Positions 34,985-43,852 of a DNA stretch of 64,000 nt are shown here, piece after piece. The stretch comes from Halobacillus dabanensis (GTDB lineage: Bacteria; Bacillota; Bacilli; Bacillales; Halobacillaceae): the NCBI RefSeq assembly GCF_900114165.1, contig NZ_FOSB01000006.1:186001-250000 (forward strand). The letters are read 5' to 3'. A program made the position numbers and the translations under genes. How positions within the stretch are numbered: the stretch's first letter is position 1; each line of letters begins with the position of its first letter. The notes beneath the pieces are model-generated. The model was not told the origin of the DNA, ran no database searches, and worked only from the letters and a program-made list of their open reading frames with translations.

Positions 34985-35163
34985 GTGTTCCCCTCCTACA
35001 ATGCTCTTGCTTATCTTATTCTATTATACAATAACTCTTTCCCACCGCTAAACAAAAGAGTCTCTCCTACGTGGAAAGCGATTGTCTCCGCTCTTTTCCA
35101 TTCCTATCCAGAAGAAGAAATAAATGATCCATTCCTACTAAGAAATAATGAGCATTCAACTAT

Positions 35164-35191
35164 ACGAGTTGTCTTATACTTCCATATAATA
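35164..35191 (+). promoter_or_regulatory. Candidate sigma-K promoter of the amidase gene
   Basis: AC (35164-35165), 17-base spacer, CATATAATA (35183-35191), which fits the sigma-K pattern AC-N16/17-CATANNNTA exactly, about 29 bases before the amidase ATG. Sigma-K controls mother-cell-lysis amidases such as CwlC. Confidence 0.55.
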
Positions 35192-35219
35192 GAAAGAAGT
35201 CTAGAAAGGAGACTGTCTT

Positions 35220-37175
35220 ATGAAAACTGTAGTTATAGACGCTGGACATGGTGGATCCGATCCTGGTGCCACCTACCGTGGATTCCAGGAAAAGACGTTC
35301 AACCTGTCCATCGCTTTGAATGTCCAGCGCATCCTTTCCCAAAATTATCAAGTTTCCATCATCATGACACGTACGACAGACACCAGTTTGTCACTCACTG
35401 CCCGGACGAATATAGCTAACCGTAACAATGCAGACTTTTTCCTCTCGATTCATAACAATGCGGCTGGTGGGAGCGGATTCGAGACTTATATATACAATGG
35501 CCCTTTGAGCCCGAACACACAAACCTATCAAAATATCATCCATGAATCCACCTACAACGCCATCGGTAACAAATACAATGTGAGAGATCGAGGAAAAAAA
35601 CGAGCCAATTTACATGTGACGCGTGAAACGGATATGAGCTCATTGCTGATAGAAGTTTTGTTTGTCGATAACGATGGAGATCTTGCCCTTCTGAGGAATT
35701 CCAACTTCATCAATGATGTCAGCCGTGGAATTGCGGAAGGAGTCGCGGATGCCCTCAACCTGCCGAGGAAATCACAACCGGATCCGCAACCCTCCCCTGG
35801 CGATGATTCCTTGTACCGGGTGATTGCAGGTTCTTTCCGTAACCGGGAAAATGCTGAACAACGAATCGAAGCTTTATCGCAGGAAGGCATTCCAGGTTTT
35901 GTTGTACCGACGACCATCTCTGGCACCCAATACTTCCGCGTACAAACAGGCGCTTTTTCTAACGAGGCAAATGCCAAAGAACAAGTCGAGCGTCTGAAAC
36001 GTATCGGCATTACCAGTGCCTTCATTATCCGGGGAGAAGAGTCTTCACCAGCCCCCGATCCTGAACCGGAAAAACCGACGGACGGTTTATACCGGGTCAT
36101 TGCGGGTTCCTTCCGCAATCGGGAAAACGCCGAACAGCGGGTCCAGAGCCTTTCCCGCGAAGGTATTACCAGCTTCATCGTCCAGACAGATATTTCCGGT
36201 GTGACCTACTACCGGGTCCAAACGGGCGCTTTCTCTGAACAGGAAAATGCGCAGGAGCTCGTGGATCGTTTGAAATCGTTGGGCATTACCGATGCCTTCA
36301 TCACAAGAGAAGGAGAAACACAGCCTGATCCAGATCCAGGGACACCTTCAGACGGGTTATATCGCGTGATTGCGGGTTCGTTCCGCAACAGGGAGAATGC
36401 CGAAAAGCGGATCGAACTTCTTGAAAGAGAAGGGATTGCCGGTTTTATCGTGCAAGCGGAGATTTCAGGTGTCACCTATTATCGTGTGCAAACAGGAGCT
36501 TTTTCTGAAAAAGAGAATGCCGAGGAACAGGTCGAACGTTTGAAAGCGATCGGTATTCCAGACGCCTTCATCTTGCAAGGGGAAGACGCTCCCCCGCCAG
36601 GTGACCCAGATCCTGACCCTGAGCCGCCGGCAGACGATGGCTACACGATCCAAGGGGACACGTACTTGACAGCCTGCCAAATGGATGATTATGTAAAAAC
36701 CGTCAACCCTGATGCTCCTGAGCTCGGGAGGTTTTACGTCCAGTACGGAGAGGCTTACGGCATCCGCGGTGATGTCGCATTTGCTCAGGCGATCCACGAG
36801 ACCGACTATTTCCGCTTCACCGGACTCGTGGATGCCGAACAGAACAACTATGCAGGCATCGGTGCAACTGGACCAGGAAACCCCGGCGCGGAATTTTCCA
36901 CACCAGAAGAAGGCGTGCACGCCCATATCCAACATTTATATGCGTACACTTCGACAGAGCCGATTCCATCGCGTTTCGAAAAAGTCGATCCACGCTTCGA
37001 TCTTGTCACACGCGGAATCGCTTCAAGCTGGTCGGGGCTGAACGGCAGATGGGCCGTACCTGGCGACAATTACGGACAATTGATCTTACAAATCCATGAA
37101 CGGAATATAGAACATGCATTAGAAGAAATGGAAGAACAACGCGAGCAACTGAATGATGTTTTAGAAGAACTGTAA
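35220..37175 (+). CDS. N-acetylmuramoyl-L-alanine amidase with three SPOR repeats and a glucosaminidase domain
   Basis: 651 residues in four parts: Amidase_3 domain (1-180; zinc ligands H10, E24, H78 and catalytic E145 in LLIEV), three near-identical SPOR domains (about 198-272, 289-364, 379-454, each starting LYRVIAGSFRNRENAE), Pro/Asp linkers, and a C-terminal GH73-like glucosaminidase (about 480-640; AIHETDYF with E527, NNYAGIGATG). There is no signal peptide, as in CwlC and unlike vegetative amidases, so it is likely released on mother-cell lysis. B. subtilis CwlC is a much shorter amidase with SPOR repeats; joining a glucosaminidase lets one protein cut both glycan and peptide bonds. Start follows AAAGGAG. 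Confidence 0.88.
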   Translation: MKTVVIDAGHGGSDPGATYRGFQEKTFNLSIALNVQRILSQNYQVSIIMTRTTDTSLSLTARTNIANRNNADFFLSIHNNAAGGSGFETYIYNGPLSPNTQTYQNIIHESTYNAIGNKYNVRDRGKKRANLHVTRETDMSSLLIEVLFVDNDGDLALLRNSNFINDVSRGIAEGVADALNLPRKSQPDPQPSPGDDSLYRVIAGSFRNRENAEQRIEALSQEGIPGFVVPTTISGTQYFRVQTGAFSNEANAKEQVERLKRIGITSAFIIRGEESSPAPDPEPEKPTDGLYRVIAGSFRNRENAEQRVQSLSREGITSFIVQTDISGVTYYRVQTGAFSEQENAQELVDRLKSLGITDAFITREGETQPDPDPGTPSDGLYRVIAGSFRNRENAEKRIELLEREGIAGFIVQAEISGVTYYRVQTGAFSEKENAEEQVERLKAIGIPDAFILQGEDAPPPGDPDPDPEPPADDGYTIQGDTYLTACQMDDYVKTVNPDAPELGRFYVQYGEAYGIRGDVAFAQAIHETDYFRFTGLVDAEQNNYAGIGATGPGNPGAEFSTPEEGVHAHIQHLYAYTSTEPIPSRFEKVDPRFDLVTRGIASSWSGLNGRWAVPGDNYGQLILQIHERNIEHALEEMEEQREQLNDVLEEL

Positions 37176-37179
37176 TAGG

Positions 37180-37215
37180 AAAAGCCAGATCCTCACCAAC
37201 GAGGTTCTGGCTTTT
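37180..37215 (+). terminator. Terminator of the amidase gene
   Basis: AAAAGCCAGATCCTC (37180-37194) pairs with GAGGTTCTGGCTTTT (37201-37215), just past the stop and followed by ATTC. Confidence 0.85.
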
Positions 37216-37254
37216 ATTCATTGTCCATCCGGGCTACCCTTCTCTCTTTATCAT

Positions 37255-37306
37255 GCAACTTTTTAGTTGCTTATACTTTACATGCAACCTGTTAGTTGCG
37301 TATACT
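37255..37306 (+). promoter_or_regulatory. Two tandem ArsR-type operators overlapping a promoter
   Basis: GCAAC-N6-GTTGC occurs at 37255-37270 and again at 37284-37299, 29 bases apart within a 29-base direct repeat. TTACAT (37278-37283), a 17-base spacer and TATACT (37301-37306) form a promoter whose spacer is the second operator, so the repressor below would block it. Confidence 0.7.
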
Positions 37307-37312
37307 TGATAT

Positions 37313-37591
37313 ATGAATTGGGACAAAGACGCTATATTCAAAGCACTTAGTGACTCCACTCGACGGCTTATATTAGACGAGCTATCCGAACGCAACGAGT
37401 TAACGTTGTACGAACTTACGGCACGTCTCATTATGAAGCACGATCTTTCCATTTCAAGACAAGCGATAGCAAAACATCTTACTGTATTGGAAGAGGCGAA
37501 GCTCGTTAAATCGAAAAAATCAGGGAAGTATCGAGTACTTATATTCCATAAGGAACCACTTAAAAATTTGCTGAAAGGATGGTTGGATTAA
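37313..37591 (+). CDS. ArsR-family winged-helix repressor
   Basis: 92 residues. KALSDSTRRLILDEL then SISRQAIAKHLTVLEEAKLVKSKKSGKYRVL is the ArsR winged-helix. There are no Cys or His clusters for metal, so it is not an arsenic or cadmium sensor; it may respond to a small molecule. No ribosome binding site precedes the ATG at 37313, and it starts about 7 bases after the -10, so the message may be leaderless. It probably represses itself through the two operators and the VOC gene that follows. Confidence 0.8.
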   Translation: MNWDKDAIFKALSDSTRRLILDELSERNELTLYELTARLIMKHDLSISRQAIAKHLTVLEEAKLVKSKKSGKYRVLIFHKEPLKNLLKGWLD

Positions 37592-37616
37592 AACCCCTGA
37601 AACTTCTGAGGTTTTT
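37590..37616 (+). terminator. Weak hairpin between the ArsR and VOC genes
   Basis: AAAACC pairs with GGTTTTT around a 14-base loop, right at the ArsR stop. It could be a weak terminator or attenuator before the VOC gene. Confidence 0.4.
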
Positions 37617-37683
37617 CAAGGGCCCTGCTTCAAGCAAGATTTAACAGTCGAACACCAATCAACGATCACAGGAGGAAAACATT

Positions 37684-38067
37684 TTGAAGATTATTGTTAC
37701 AAGTATATTCGTAGAAGACCAGGACAAGGCATTAGAATTTTATTCAGAAACGCTGGGATTTGTTAAAAAACATGACGTTCCTACAGGAGAATATAGATGG
37801 ATTACACTTGTTTCTCCAGATGAACAAGACGGAACGGAGCTTTTACTCGAACCGAATGAACATCCAGCCGCAAAAGAGTATCAACAGAAGCTATTTGCCG
37901 ATGGGATTCCAGTAACCATGTTCGGCGTTAAAGATATTCACAAAGAGTACAACCGGTTAATGGAAAAAGGCGTTACGTTTACTATGGAGCCGACGAATAT
38001 GGGAGATATTACGATAGCTGTCTTCGACGATACTTGTGGAAACCTTATTCAGATCATACAGCAGTAA
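37684..38067 (+). CDS. VOC-family (glyoxalase/bleomycin-resistance fold) protein
   Basis: 127 residues with one VOC module pair: VTSIFVEDQDKALEFYSETLGF, WITLVSPDEQDGTELLLEP, and GDITIAVFDDTCGNLIQII. Such proteins bind metal and act as lyases, dioxygenases or resistance binders. Start is TTG 37684 after AGGAGGAAAACA. The partner ArsR-like gene upstream suggests the regulator controls it. Substrate unknown. Confidence 0.8.
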   Translation: MKIIVTSIFVEDQDKALEFYSETLGFVKKHDVPTGEYRWITLVSPDEQDGTELLLEPNEHPAAKEYQQKLFADGIPVTMFGVKDIHKEYNRLMEKGVTFTMEPTNMGDITIAVFDDTCGNLIQIIQQ

Positions 38068-38190
38068 TTTCATGCCAAAAGAATAGTTGTAAGAGGAAAG
38101 GTTTTGTCGGGTTGATGGTAAATGGGGAGCCTATGAAAATTACATTTACCAAAAAGGGAATAGATTGAATCTTAACTGGGACGGTGTAAT

Positions 38191-38736
38191 ATGGATAGTC
38201 AACTAAAATCGGATTTTGAAAAATCGAAATCAGGCGATAAAGATGAGCGGTATGAAGCTTATCAAAATATATTAAAGATAACGGATGAAAAAGTTGATTG
38301 GGCGTATGAAGTATGGGATCGACTGCTCGAGGACTTAACTCATAAAGATAACCACCAACGCTCTCGTGCAGCACAATATTTAGCTAACCTGGCTAAAAGC
38401 GATCCAGAGAAGCGGATGATGAAGGATTTCCCTAAGTTGTGGGAAGTCACCAAAGATGAAAAGTTCGTGACAGCCAGGCATAGTCTCCAATCGATATGGA
38501 AGGTCGGAATTGCTGGTCCATCGCAAAATGAAATGGTTATGGATTATATGGTGGAACGTTTTAAAAATGGTACAGATGAAAAAAATTACACTTTAATTCG
38601 CAATGACATACTTCAAAACATGAGAAATCTATATGACCATTTCAATGATGAAGCAATCAAACAAACCGCTTTAGATTTGATTGATACGGTCGATGACAAA
38701 AAGTATAGAAAAAAATACTTGGCCATATTTAAGTAG
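38191..38736 (+). CDS. HEAT-repeat-like helical protein
   Basis: 181 residues, mostly helical and charged. HEAT-like repeats (HQRSRAAQYLANLAKSDPEKR, KFVTARHSLQSIWKVGIAG) pack over the first two-thirds. No catalytic motif, no membrane segment. No good ribosome binding site (GGGACGGTGTAAT precedes the ATG). Probably a binding scaffold; specific role unknown. Confidence 0.6.
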   Translation: MDSQLKSDFEKSKSGDKDERYEAYQNILKITDEKVDWAYEVWDRLLEDLTHKDNHQRSRAAQYLANLAKSDPEKRMMKDFPKLWEVTKDEKFVTARHSLQSIWKVGIAGPSQNEMVMDYMVERFKNGTDEKNYTLIRNDILQNMRNLYDHFNDEAIKQTALDLIDTVDDKKYRKKYLAIFK

Positions 38737-38900
38737 TACCTCTATTAGGAAGTTAGCTGGATATAGGAAGTATCTTCAGCTAACTGATTTTAAAACGGGA
38801 GATATTATCCATTAAAAAACAAAAGAAACAGCCCAGTAGCCGGTCTAATAGAAAATGGTCTTCTGATCTATTGCAACCACTAAAGAGGGCAGTAGAACAT

Positions 38901-38939
38901 AAAAAGATGATTCCTGCCATTTACGGGAATCATCTTTTT
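38901..38939. terminator. Bidirectional terminator
   Basis: AAAAAGATGATTCC (38901-38914) pairs with GGGAATCATCTTTTT (38925-38939), A-rich and T-rich on either side. It lies between the HEAT-repeat gene and the ribokinase remnant. Confidence 0.8.
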
Positions 38940-38954
38940 ATCAGGCTCCCTAGT

Positions 38955-39180
38955 TTTTTAAAATCTTCTGGATTTCAAAAGAGGTTCCTGCTTTTATTGG
39001 TTGACCCTCATCAGTTTCTTGTAAAAAGGGAATGGATGCGCTGGCTCCATCGCGGGAAATGGCGTTAGAGGCAGCTGACAGTTATCTCCAGTGCTTCTTC
39101 TGACCCCATTTCGTGATGAGCCTATCCCCTGCTTCCAATGAATCCAATACTCGAAAGGTTTGTTGTTCCGTACCGATGAG
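38955..39180 (-). pseudogene. Remnant of the C-terminal end of a ribokinase (PfkB family)
   Basis: Three minus-strand blocks in shifting frames match the C terminus of the intact ribokinase at 45927-46805: GTEQQTFRVLDSLEAGD (compare TQQSFPTEVVDTTAAGD), EEALEI (compare EEALRM), and AASNAISRDGASASIPFL (compare AASLAISREGASVSIPFL). Nucleotide similarity is plain over about 100 bases. The middle is deleted and frameshifted and there is no start, so it is a decayed copy. It lies at the downstream end of the thi operon. Confidence 0.7.
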
Positions 39181-39201
39181 GAGGAAGAACTGATTTCGTT
39201 A

Positions 39202-40221
39202 TTAGCCCAAGTATCGGTGGTAAAGCGTCTTTGCTTCTGTTATATCCTGCGTTCCGTGTATCAATGCACGACCGTCTTTGAACAGCACCATCCGTCTATT
39301 TTCCGTTGTAAAGGAAACGAGGTATGGGTTTTGTTCTACGTGTCCCTCTTGTTTGGCAAGCGTTTTGGCTACCTCTTCTAAACTCCATTCCCTATTTGCC
39401 GGAGGGCGGATTTGGACAGAATCACGCCCACATAATACGGCGGTTTTCATCTGTTGTTTGTATTCTAAAAATGGATAGACAGGATTTTCCCCACAGGAAG
39501 GGCAGCTGTCGTTTTTCATTTTAGATACGTTGATGGATGTATGCTGATTCTGCCAAAGATCGAAGGAGACGAGCTTCTGTCTGACGGCCGACCAATCTTC
39601 TACTAAAATCTTCATCGCTTCTACGGTTTGATGAGCCATTACCATTTGCACCGCAGGACTGATAATCCCTGCAGTGTCACAGGTCATACCACCAATGGGT
39701 ACTCTATCAAGCAAGCAGTTCAAACAAGGGGTCTCACCCGGAAGGATCGTATAGCTGATGCCATAACTGCTCACACAAGCCCCATAGATCCATGGAATCT
39801 GATATTTTTGCGAGAGATCGTTCATCATCATCCTGCCATCAAAGTTATCGGTGGCATCCATCATGAGATCGACTCCATTTAACAAGCGTTCCATTTCAAC
39901 AGGGTTTGCGTCCATGACGTAGGCATCGACTCGTACTTCACTATTCACTTCCATCAACCGTTGTTTGGCAGCTATTGCTTTTGGGAGACGGTCCTTGGCA
40001 TCCCGTTCGGTATACAGCTGTTGCCTCTGGAGATTGCTCCATTCGACATAGTCGCGGTCGATCACTGTTAATCGCCCTACCCCTGCACGGACGAGAGCTT
40101 CTGCATTCCCTGTTCCAAGTGCTCCTGCCCCAAGAAGCAGAACGTGTTTGTCTCTGATCTTTTTCTGTCCGGCTTCTCCAATGGGAGAGAAAAGCGTCTG
40201 CCTGGAATAGCGATCATTCAT
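39202..40221 (-). CDS. thiF: ThiF, ThiS adenylyltransferase
   Basis: 339 residues. E1-like fold: [20 protein letters not shown] (ATP site), [28 protein letters not shown], and zinc cysteines in CLNC and CPSC. It adenylates the C-terminal Gly-Gly of ThiS. Last intact gene of the thiazole operon; overlaps thiG by 4 bases. About 100 extra residues at the C terminus (after CPSCGE) form a rhodanese-less extension that I do not recognise. Confidence 0.92.
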   Translation of the reverse strand: MNDRYSRQTLFSPIGEAGQKKIRDKHVLLLGAGALGTGNAEALVRAGVGRLTVIDRDYVEWSNLQRQQLYTERDAKDRLPKAIAAKQRLMEVNSEVRVDAYVMDANPVEMERLLNGVDLMMDATDNFDGRMMMNDLSQKYQIPWIYGACVSSYGISYTILPGETPCLNCLLDRVPIGGMTCDTAGIISPAVQMVMAHQTVEAMKILVEDWSAVRQKLVSFDLWQNQHTSINVSKMKNDSCPSCGENPVYPFLEYKQQMKTAVLCGRDSVQIRPPANREWSLEEVAKTLAKQEGHVEQNPYLVSFTTENRRMVLFKDGRALIHGTQDITEAKTLYHRYLG

Positions 40222-40985
40222 GTCCGGCTCATTCCCTCCATCGGACTACTTGCTGTTGCATAGCGTTTCTTGGGAATCCTTCCTGCTTCATAACCGAGAC
40301 GCCCGGCCTCGATGGCTAATTTCATCGCTTCCGCCATCTTCACTGGGTCTTCTGCTGCGGAAACTGCTGTATTCAATAATACGCCATCTGCGCCAAGCTC
40401 CATCGCCTGAGCAGCATCAGACGGGGATCCGATGCCGGCATCGACAATGACAGGCACCCTTGATTGCTCGATGATGAAACGGAGATTTTCACGGTTAATG
40501 ATCCCTTGTCCAGAACCGATCGGGGAAGCTCCCGGCATAATCGCATGGGCACCAAGTTCTTCAAGCCGGCGGGCAAGAACGACATCATCGGACGTATACG
40601 GGAGAACCGTAAATCCTTCTTTTATCAGTTCCTCTGTTGCCTTAAGCGTTTCAACAGGATCCGGCAGTAACGTTTTGTCACAGCCGATCACTTCTACCTT
40701 GATCATATCGCAAAGACCCGAAGCTTTGGCTAACTTTGCATGTCGCACTGCTTCTTCCGCATTTTTCGCCCCCGCTGTGTTCGGAAGGAGAGTATACTTG
40801 TCTACATCGAGCTGTTCAAGGAAATTCGGCTGGCTCGGTTCAAAAATATTCATCCTTCTCACCGTAAAGGTAAGGATATCCGTCCCTGATACCTCCACAG
40901 CCTTTTTCTGTATATCAAAATCCGGGTACTTTCCCGTTCCTAACAGTAAACGGGACTGAAATTCCTGGCTACCGATTTTCAACAT
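40218..40985 (-). CDS. thiG: ThiG, thiazole synthase
   Basis: 255 residues from ATG 40985, 8 bases after GGAGG in the end of thiS; another in-frame ATG at 40991 is too near that site. [42 protein letters not shown], and [16 protein letters not shown] with [10 protein letters not shown] at the end, the standard ThiG barrel. It joins deoxyxylulose phosphate, ThiS thiocarboxylate sulfur and dehydroglycine from ThiO. Confidence 0.95.
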   Translation of the reverse strand: MLKIGSQEFQSRLLLGTGKYPDFDIQKKAVEVSGTDILTFTVRRMNIFEPSQPNFLEQLDVDKYTLLPNTAGAKNAEEAVRHAKLAKASGLCDMIKVEVIGCDKTLLPDPVETLKATEELIKEGFTVLPYTSDDVVLARRLEELGAHAIMPGASPIGSGQGIINRENLRFIIEQSRVPVIVDAGIGSPSDAAQAMELGADGVLLNTAVSAAEDPVKMAEAMKLAIEAGRLGYEAGRIPKKRYATASSPMEGMSRT

Positions 40986-40987
40986 CT

Positions 40988-41191
40988 TCATCCGCCTCCT
41001 ACAAATTGTACAATTTCAATGATATCTCCGTCTTGCACCTTGATTTCTGAGCGCGATTCCTTCTCGAGAATTGTTTCATTCTGTTCCACAATCACCACTC
41101 GCTGATCCAGTTGAAAATGACTTAGAAGATCACCGACCGTATGGATCGTTTCCGGGACGGTCAGCCATTCCCCATTGATTCGCAGTTTCAT
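40988..41191 (-). CDS. thiS: ThiS, sulfur carrier protein
   Basis: 67 residues from ATG 41191 after [21 protein letters not shown] at the start, [14 protein letters not shown] in the middle, and an EIVQFVGGG end, giving the Gly-Gly carboxylate that ThiF activates. ThiO's stop overlaps the start (ATGA). Confidence 0.93.
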   Translation of the reverse strand: MKLRINGEWLTVPETIHTVGDLLSHFQLDQRVVIVEQNETILEKESRSEIKVQDGDIIEIVQFVGGG

Positions 41192-42315
41192 AGGTTCACT
41201 CCTCTGTGTGAAAAGTTTCCAGTCGTTATCCACTCATGAGGGACTTGTTTTCCTTCGATTAAGTCTGCAATTACTTTTCCGGTGATCGGCGACAATAAAA
41301 TACCATTGCGATAGTGTCCGGACGCAATGAAAAGTCCAGAGTACTCCGGGTGTGGTCCCAGACATGGGATGGCGGCTTCTGTTTGTGGGCGAAGTCCTGT
41401 CCATGCTGTCTCCCACTCCGCCAACGCAAGTTCAGGCACTATCTGAGTCGCTTCTTTGATCAACGGAAATAATCCGCCAACGGTTACGGTTTCCTCAAAC
41501 GTCCCAGGCTTCTCTGTCGCTCCGATCACCAGGCGCCCTCCTGCTTTCGGAACGATGTAACACCCTTTGGAAAAGAGAGTCCCCTGGATTAATCTGCGTC
41601 TCGTTTTAACAGAAAAACATTCCCCTTTTACTGGATACATATCCAGCACCGAATCCTGTTTTCCCAGCAGATCCTCGCTCCAGGCTCCGCAAGCGACCAC
41701 TACATGATCCGCATCAAAGTCTCCTCTATTTGTTTTCACTCCTGTCACTTGCTGCCCCTCTTTGATCAAGCCTCGAACGTCTGTATACTCGAAAATCTCC
41801 GCTCCAAGCTCTACTGCTGACAAGGCAAAAGCTTTCGACAAATCAGGGGCGGAAACTTGGCCGTCGTTAGGGAGAAATAAGGCGCCACTGAGCTGGGAAG
41901 ACACCGCAGGCTCTTTCCGTTGCAACTCTTCTGGCTCAATCCATCTGGCTTCTTCCCCCAGGTTTCGTTGGGCTTCTCCATATGCTAGCAGCTCTTCCCT
42001 TTCCCCTTCATTAGCAGCAATTTTATAAATGCCTTTTTGCTGCAATCCAATATCGATGCCGCTATATTGTTTCAACTCTTGTGATAGAGCCGGAAACATC
42101 GCCCGGCTTGCTTTAGCGAGCTGGAATAAAGAATCATCACCTTCCTTCAGTTCCGATTGGGCTCCAAGCATGCCAGCTGCGGCTGAAGATGCTTTACAAG
42201 CGATCGTCCCCCGTTCCAGAAGAAGAACACTGTGTCCCCGCTTGGCCAAATGATAGGCGATGGAACTGCCGATCACACCAGCACCGACAACAATCGTTTC
42301 ATAATGCTTATTCAT
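41188..42315 (-). CDS. thiO: ThiO, glycine oxidase
   Basis: 375 residues from ATG 42315 after GAAGGAGG. ETIVVGAGVIGSSIAYHLA is the FAD motif; VVACGAWSEDLLG and ASGHYRNGILLSPITGK are late FAD contacts of the DAO fold. Glycine oxidase makes the dehydroglycine used by ThiG in aerobic Bacillus. The start overlaps the end of tenI by 8 bases. Confidence 0.92.
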   Translation of the reverse strand: MNKHYETIVVGAGVIGSSIAYHLAKRGHSVLLLERGTIACKASSAAAGMLGAQSELKEGDDSLFQLAKASRAMFPALSQELKQYSGIDIGLQQKGIYKIAANEGEREELLAYGEAQRNLGEEARWIEPEELQRKEPAVSSQLSGALFLPNDGQVSAPDLSKAFALSAVELGAEIFEYTDVRGLIKEGQQVTGVKTNRGDFDADHVVVACGAWSEDLLGKQDSVLDMYPVKGECFSVKTRRRLIQGTLFSKGCYIVPKAGGRLVIGATEKPGTFEETVTVGGLFPLIKEATQIVPELALAEWETAWTGLRPQTEAAIPCLGPHPEYSGLFIASGHYRNGILLSPITGKVIADLIEGKQVPHEWITTGNFSHRGVNL

Positions 42316-42925
42316 AACATCCTCCTTCATCGATTTCCGCCCGGTAAGCTTGAGCGGCTTTTACAGGATCTCCCTTCTTTAAAACGCCGGACATGACAGC
42401 GACTCCCCGGGCTCCAGTGCGAATGACATCACAAGCTCGCTCCGGGGTTATACCGCCGATTCCAACGACCGGGCATCCCACATGACGGACTATTTCACGT
42501 AAAGAGTCCAATCCTTTCCCCGCTTTTCCGGGTTTTGAAGAAGTGGGATAAAGATTTCCGTAAATCAGAAAATCCGCCCCTTCCTGATCCGCCACTATCG
42601 CCCCTTCTAAAGAATGAACGGATTTTCCTACATTCAGGGCGGGAAAGGTGTGTTTCACTTGGGAAACCGGCAGGCTGTGGTGAGTCAGCTGCACCCCGAA
42701 GCTTTGTGCCACGGAAGCTACATCGGCCCGGTCGTTGATGATGATGCGCTCCATCGGAAATCCGGCATTCGTCAATTGTTGCAGGCCGTCAAAAATTTCT
42801 GCCGCTGAGCGATGCTTTTCTCTAATATGGAGATAATCGACCTCCCGCTGTACCGATGTCACCATGTCGGTCAGTTCAGCAAAGGTCTGATCTCCTGTAG
42901 AAATCAAGTGAATGGATGGCCTCAC
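42308..42925 (-). CDS. tenI: TenI, thiazole tautomerase
   Basis: 205 residues, the same length as B. subtilis TenI. ThiE-like barrel: YLHIREKHRSAAEI, HHSLPVSQVK, GKSVHSLEGA, GNLYPTSSKPGKAGKG, VVGIGGITPERA and GVAVMSGVL. TenI converts the ThiG product to the aromatic carboxythiazole. Being between tenA and thiO with this length argues for TenI rather than thiamin phosphate synthase ThiE. Confidence 0.88.
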   Translation of the reverse strand: MRPSIHLISTGDQTFAELTDMVTSVQREVDYLHIREKHRSAAEIFDGLQQLTNAGFPMERIIINDRADVASVAQSFGVQLTHHSLPVSQVKHTFPALNVGKSVHSLEGAIVADQEGADFLIYGNLYPTSSKPGKAGKGLDSLREIVRHVGCPVVGIGGITPERACDVIRTGARGVAVMSGVLKKGDPVKAAQAYRAEIDEGGCYE

Positions 42926-42928
42926 CAG

Positions 42929-43627
42929 TTATCCTCCTTTTCCTGCCAATAGAGAAGTTCTCATGTCAAACGGCCATGCTTCCATTCTATAAGCCATTTC
43001 CCAGAACTGGTATTCATACTGACTGCTGATTACGAACAGTTCTTTCATCCGCTCGCGCTCTGCTTCTGTTTTCAATGCTGCCAGCTCATCGAGCCGCTGG
43101 ATCTGCTCCTCTACCAATGTCCGAAACCAATCCCCGCCATAAGTGGCAATCCATTCTTGATAAATCGGTTCTTGTGGTTGATGCTCTTTCAAGTGCTCCC
43201 CGACCTCGTAATACAGCCAGTAGCACGGAAGAATCGTTGCGATGATATCACCTAAATCTCCGTGAAATGCTCCCCGGTACATATGGGATGCATACGCATA
43301 TGCTGTCGGGGAAGGGGTGAACTCGTTGCGCTCCTGATCTGTTATCCCAAGCCTTTTTGAGAAATTTTCATGAAGCGCGAGCTCTGCTTCATAAGTACCC
43401 TGAGCATGAGAAGCCATACTGGCCATCGTTTTCATGTCCTCTGACTTAGCCGCACCCATCGCCTGCACTCTTGAAAAGTGGGATAAATAATAGGAATCCT
43501 GAAGGACGTAGTAGCGAAACTGCTCAAGCGATAACGTTCCTTCTCCAATCCCTTGTACAAACGGATGGTGAAAACTTGCCTCCCAAATGGGATCTACCGC
43601 TTTACGGATCTGTTGTGAAAATGTCAT
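42929..43627 (-). CDS. tenA: TenA, aminopyrimidine aminohydrolase (thiaminase II)
   Basis: 232 residues from the ATG at 43627, which lines up with B. subtilis TenA and lies 9 bases after GAGGAG; an ATG at 43633 is closer to the site. D44 (VLQD), catalytic C135 in LPCYWLYYE and E205 in SQYEYQFWEM are all at B. subtilis positions. It releases HMP from aminopyrimidines and can hydrolyse thiamin. First gene of the operon behind a TPP riboswitch. Confidence 0.93.
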   Translation of the reverse strand: MTFSQQIRKAVDPIWEASFHHPFVQGIGEGTLSLEQFRYYVLQDSYYLSHFSRVQAMGAAKSEDMKTMASMASHAQGTYEAELALHENFSKRLGITDQERNEFTPSPTAYAYASHMYRGAFHGDLGDIIATILPCYWLYYEVGEHLKEHQPQEPIYQEWIATYGGDWFRTLVEEQIQRLDELAALKTEAERERMKELFVISSQYEYQFWEMAYRMEAWPFDMRTSLLAGKGG

Positions 43628-43676
43628 CGTCATTCTCTCCTCTTCCTGACGATCCACAGTCAAAAAAAAAAGACAC

Positions 43677-43716
43677 AAAAAAACCACTTTCTTTAGGTGC
43701 GTAAAGAAAGTGGTTT
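43677..43716 (-). terminator. Terminator controlled by the thi operon TPP riboswitch
   Basis: 15-bp stem (43681-43695 with 43702-43716) followed on the minus strand by a run of T, between the riboswitch and tenA. Confidence 0.9.
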
Positions 43717-43758
43717 CAGGTGTAAAATCTATTATGTAGCTTAAGATACACGCTAACT

Positions 43759-43852
43759 GCCACTTCCCTACGCTGGTATAAACCAGATCAGGTTCTAAGA
43801 GTCTTAAAGCTACACTTTAATCTCAGCCTTATGAGAAGGCACCCCTAGTGGA
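43759..43852 (-). promoter_or_regulatory. TPP riboswitch (THI element) of the tenA-tenI-thiOSGF operon
   Basis: Minus strand: CCACTAGGGGTGCC, AAGGCTGAGATTAAAG, GAACCTGATCTGG, CCAGCGTAGGGAAGTGG, the full THI consensus with P1 CCACT/AGTGG, followed by an intrinsic terminator. Confidence 0.95.

Noticed and set aside
35552-36178. 208-residue minus-strand frame
   Set aside because: It is antisense to the amidase/SPOR region and arises from its repeated codons; no ribosome binding site and no homology that I see.
37313-37591. Arsenic-sensing ArsR
   Set aside because: No CxC metal motif; the operator type also differs from that at 49101.
40432-40959. 175-residue plus-strand frame
   Set aside because: Antisense to thiG, an unmistakable gene; the reading is a codon-bias shadow.
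42308-42925. Thiamin phosphate synthase (thiE)
   Set aside because: Length, sequence pattern and position between tenA and thiO match tenI instead.
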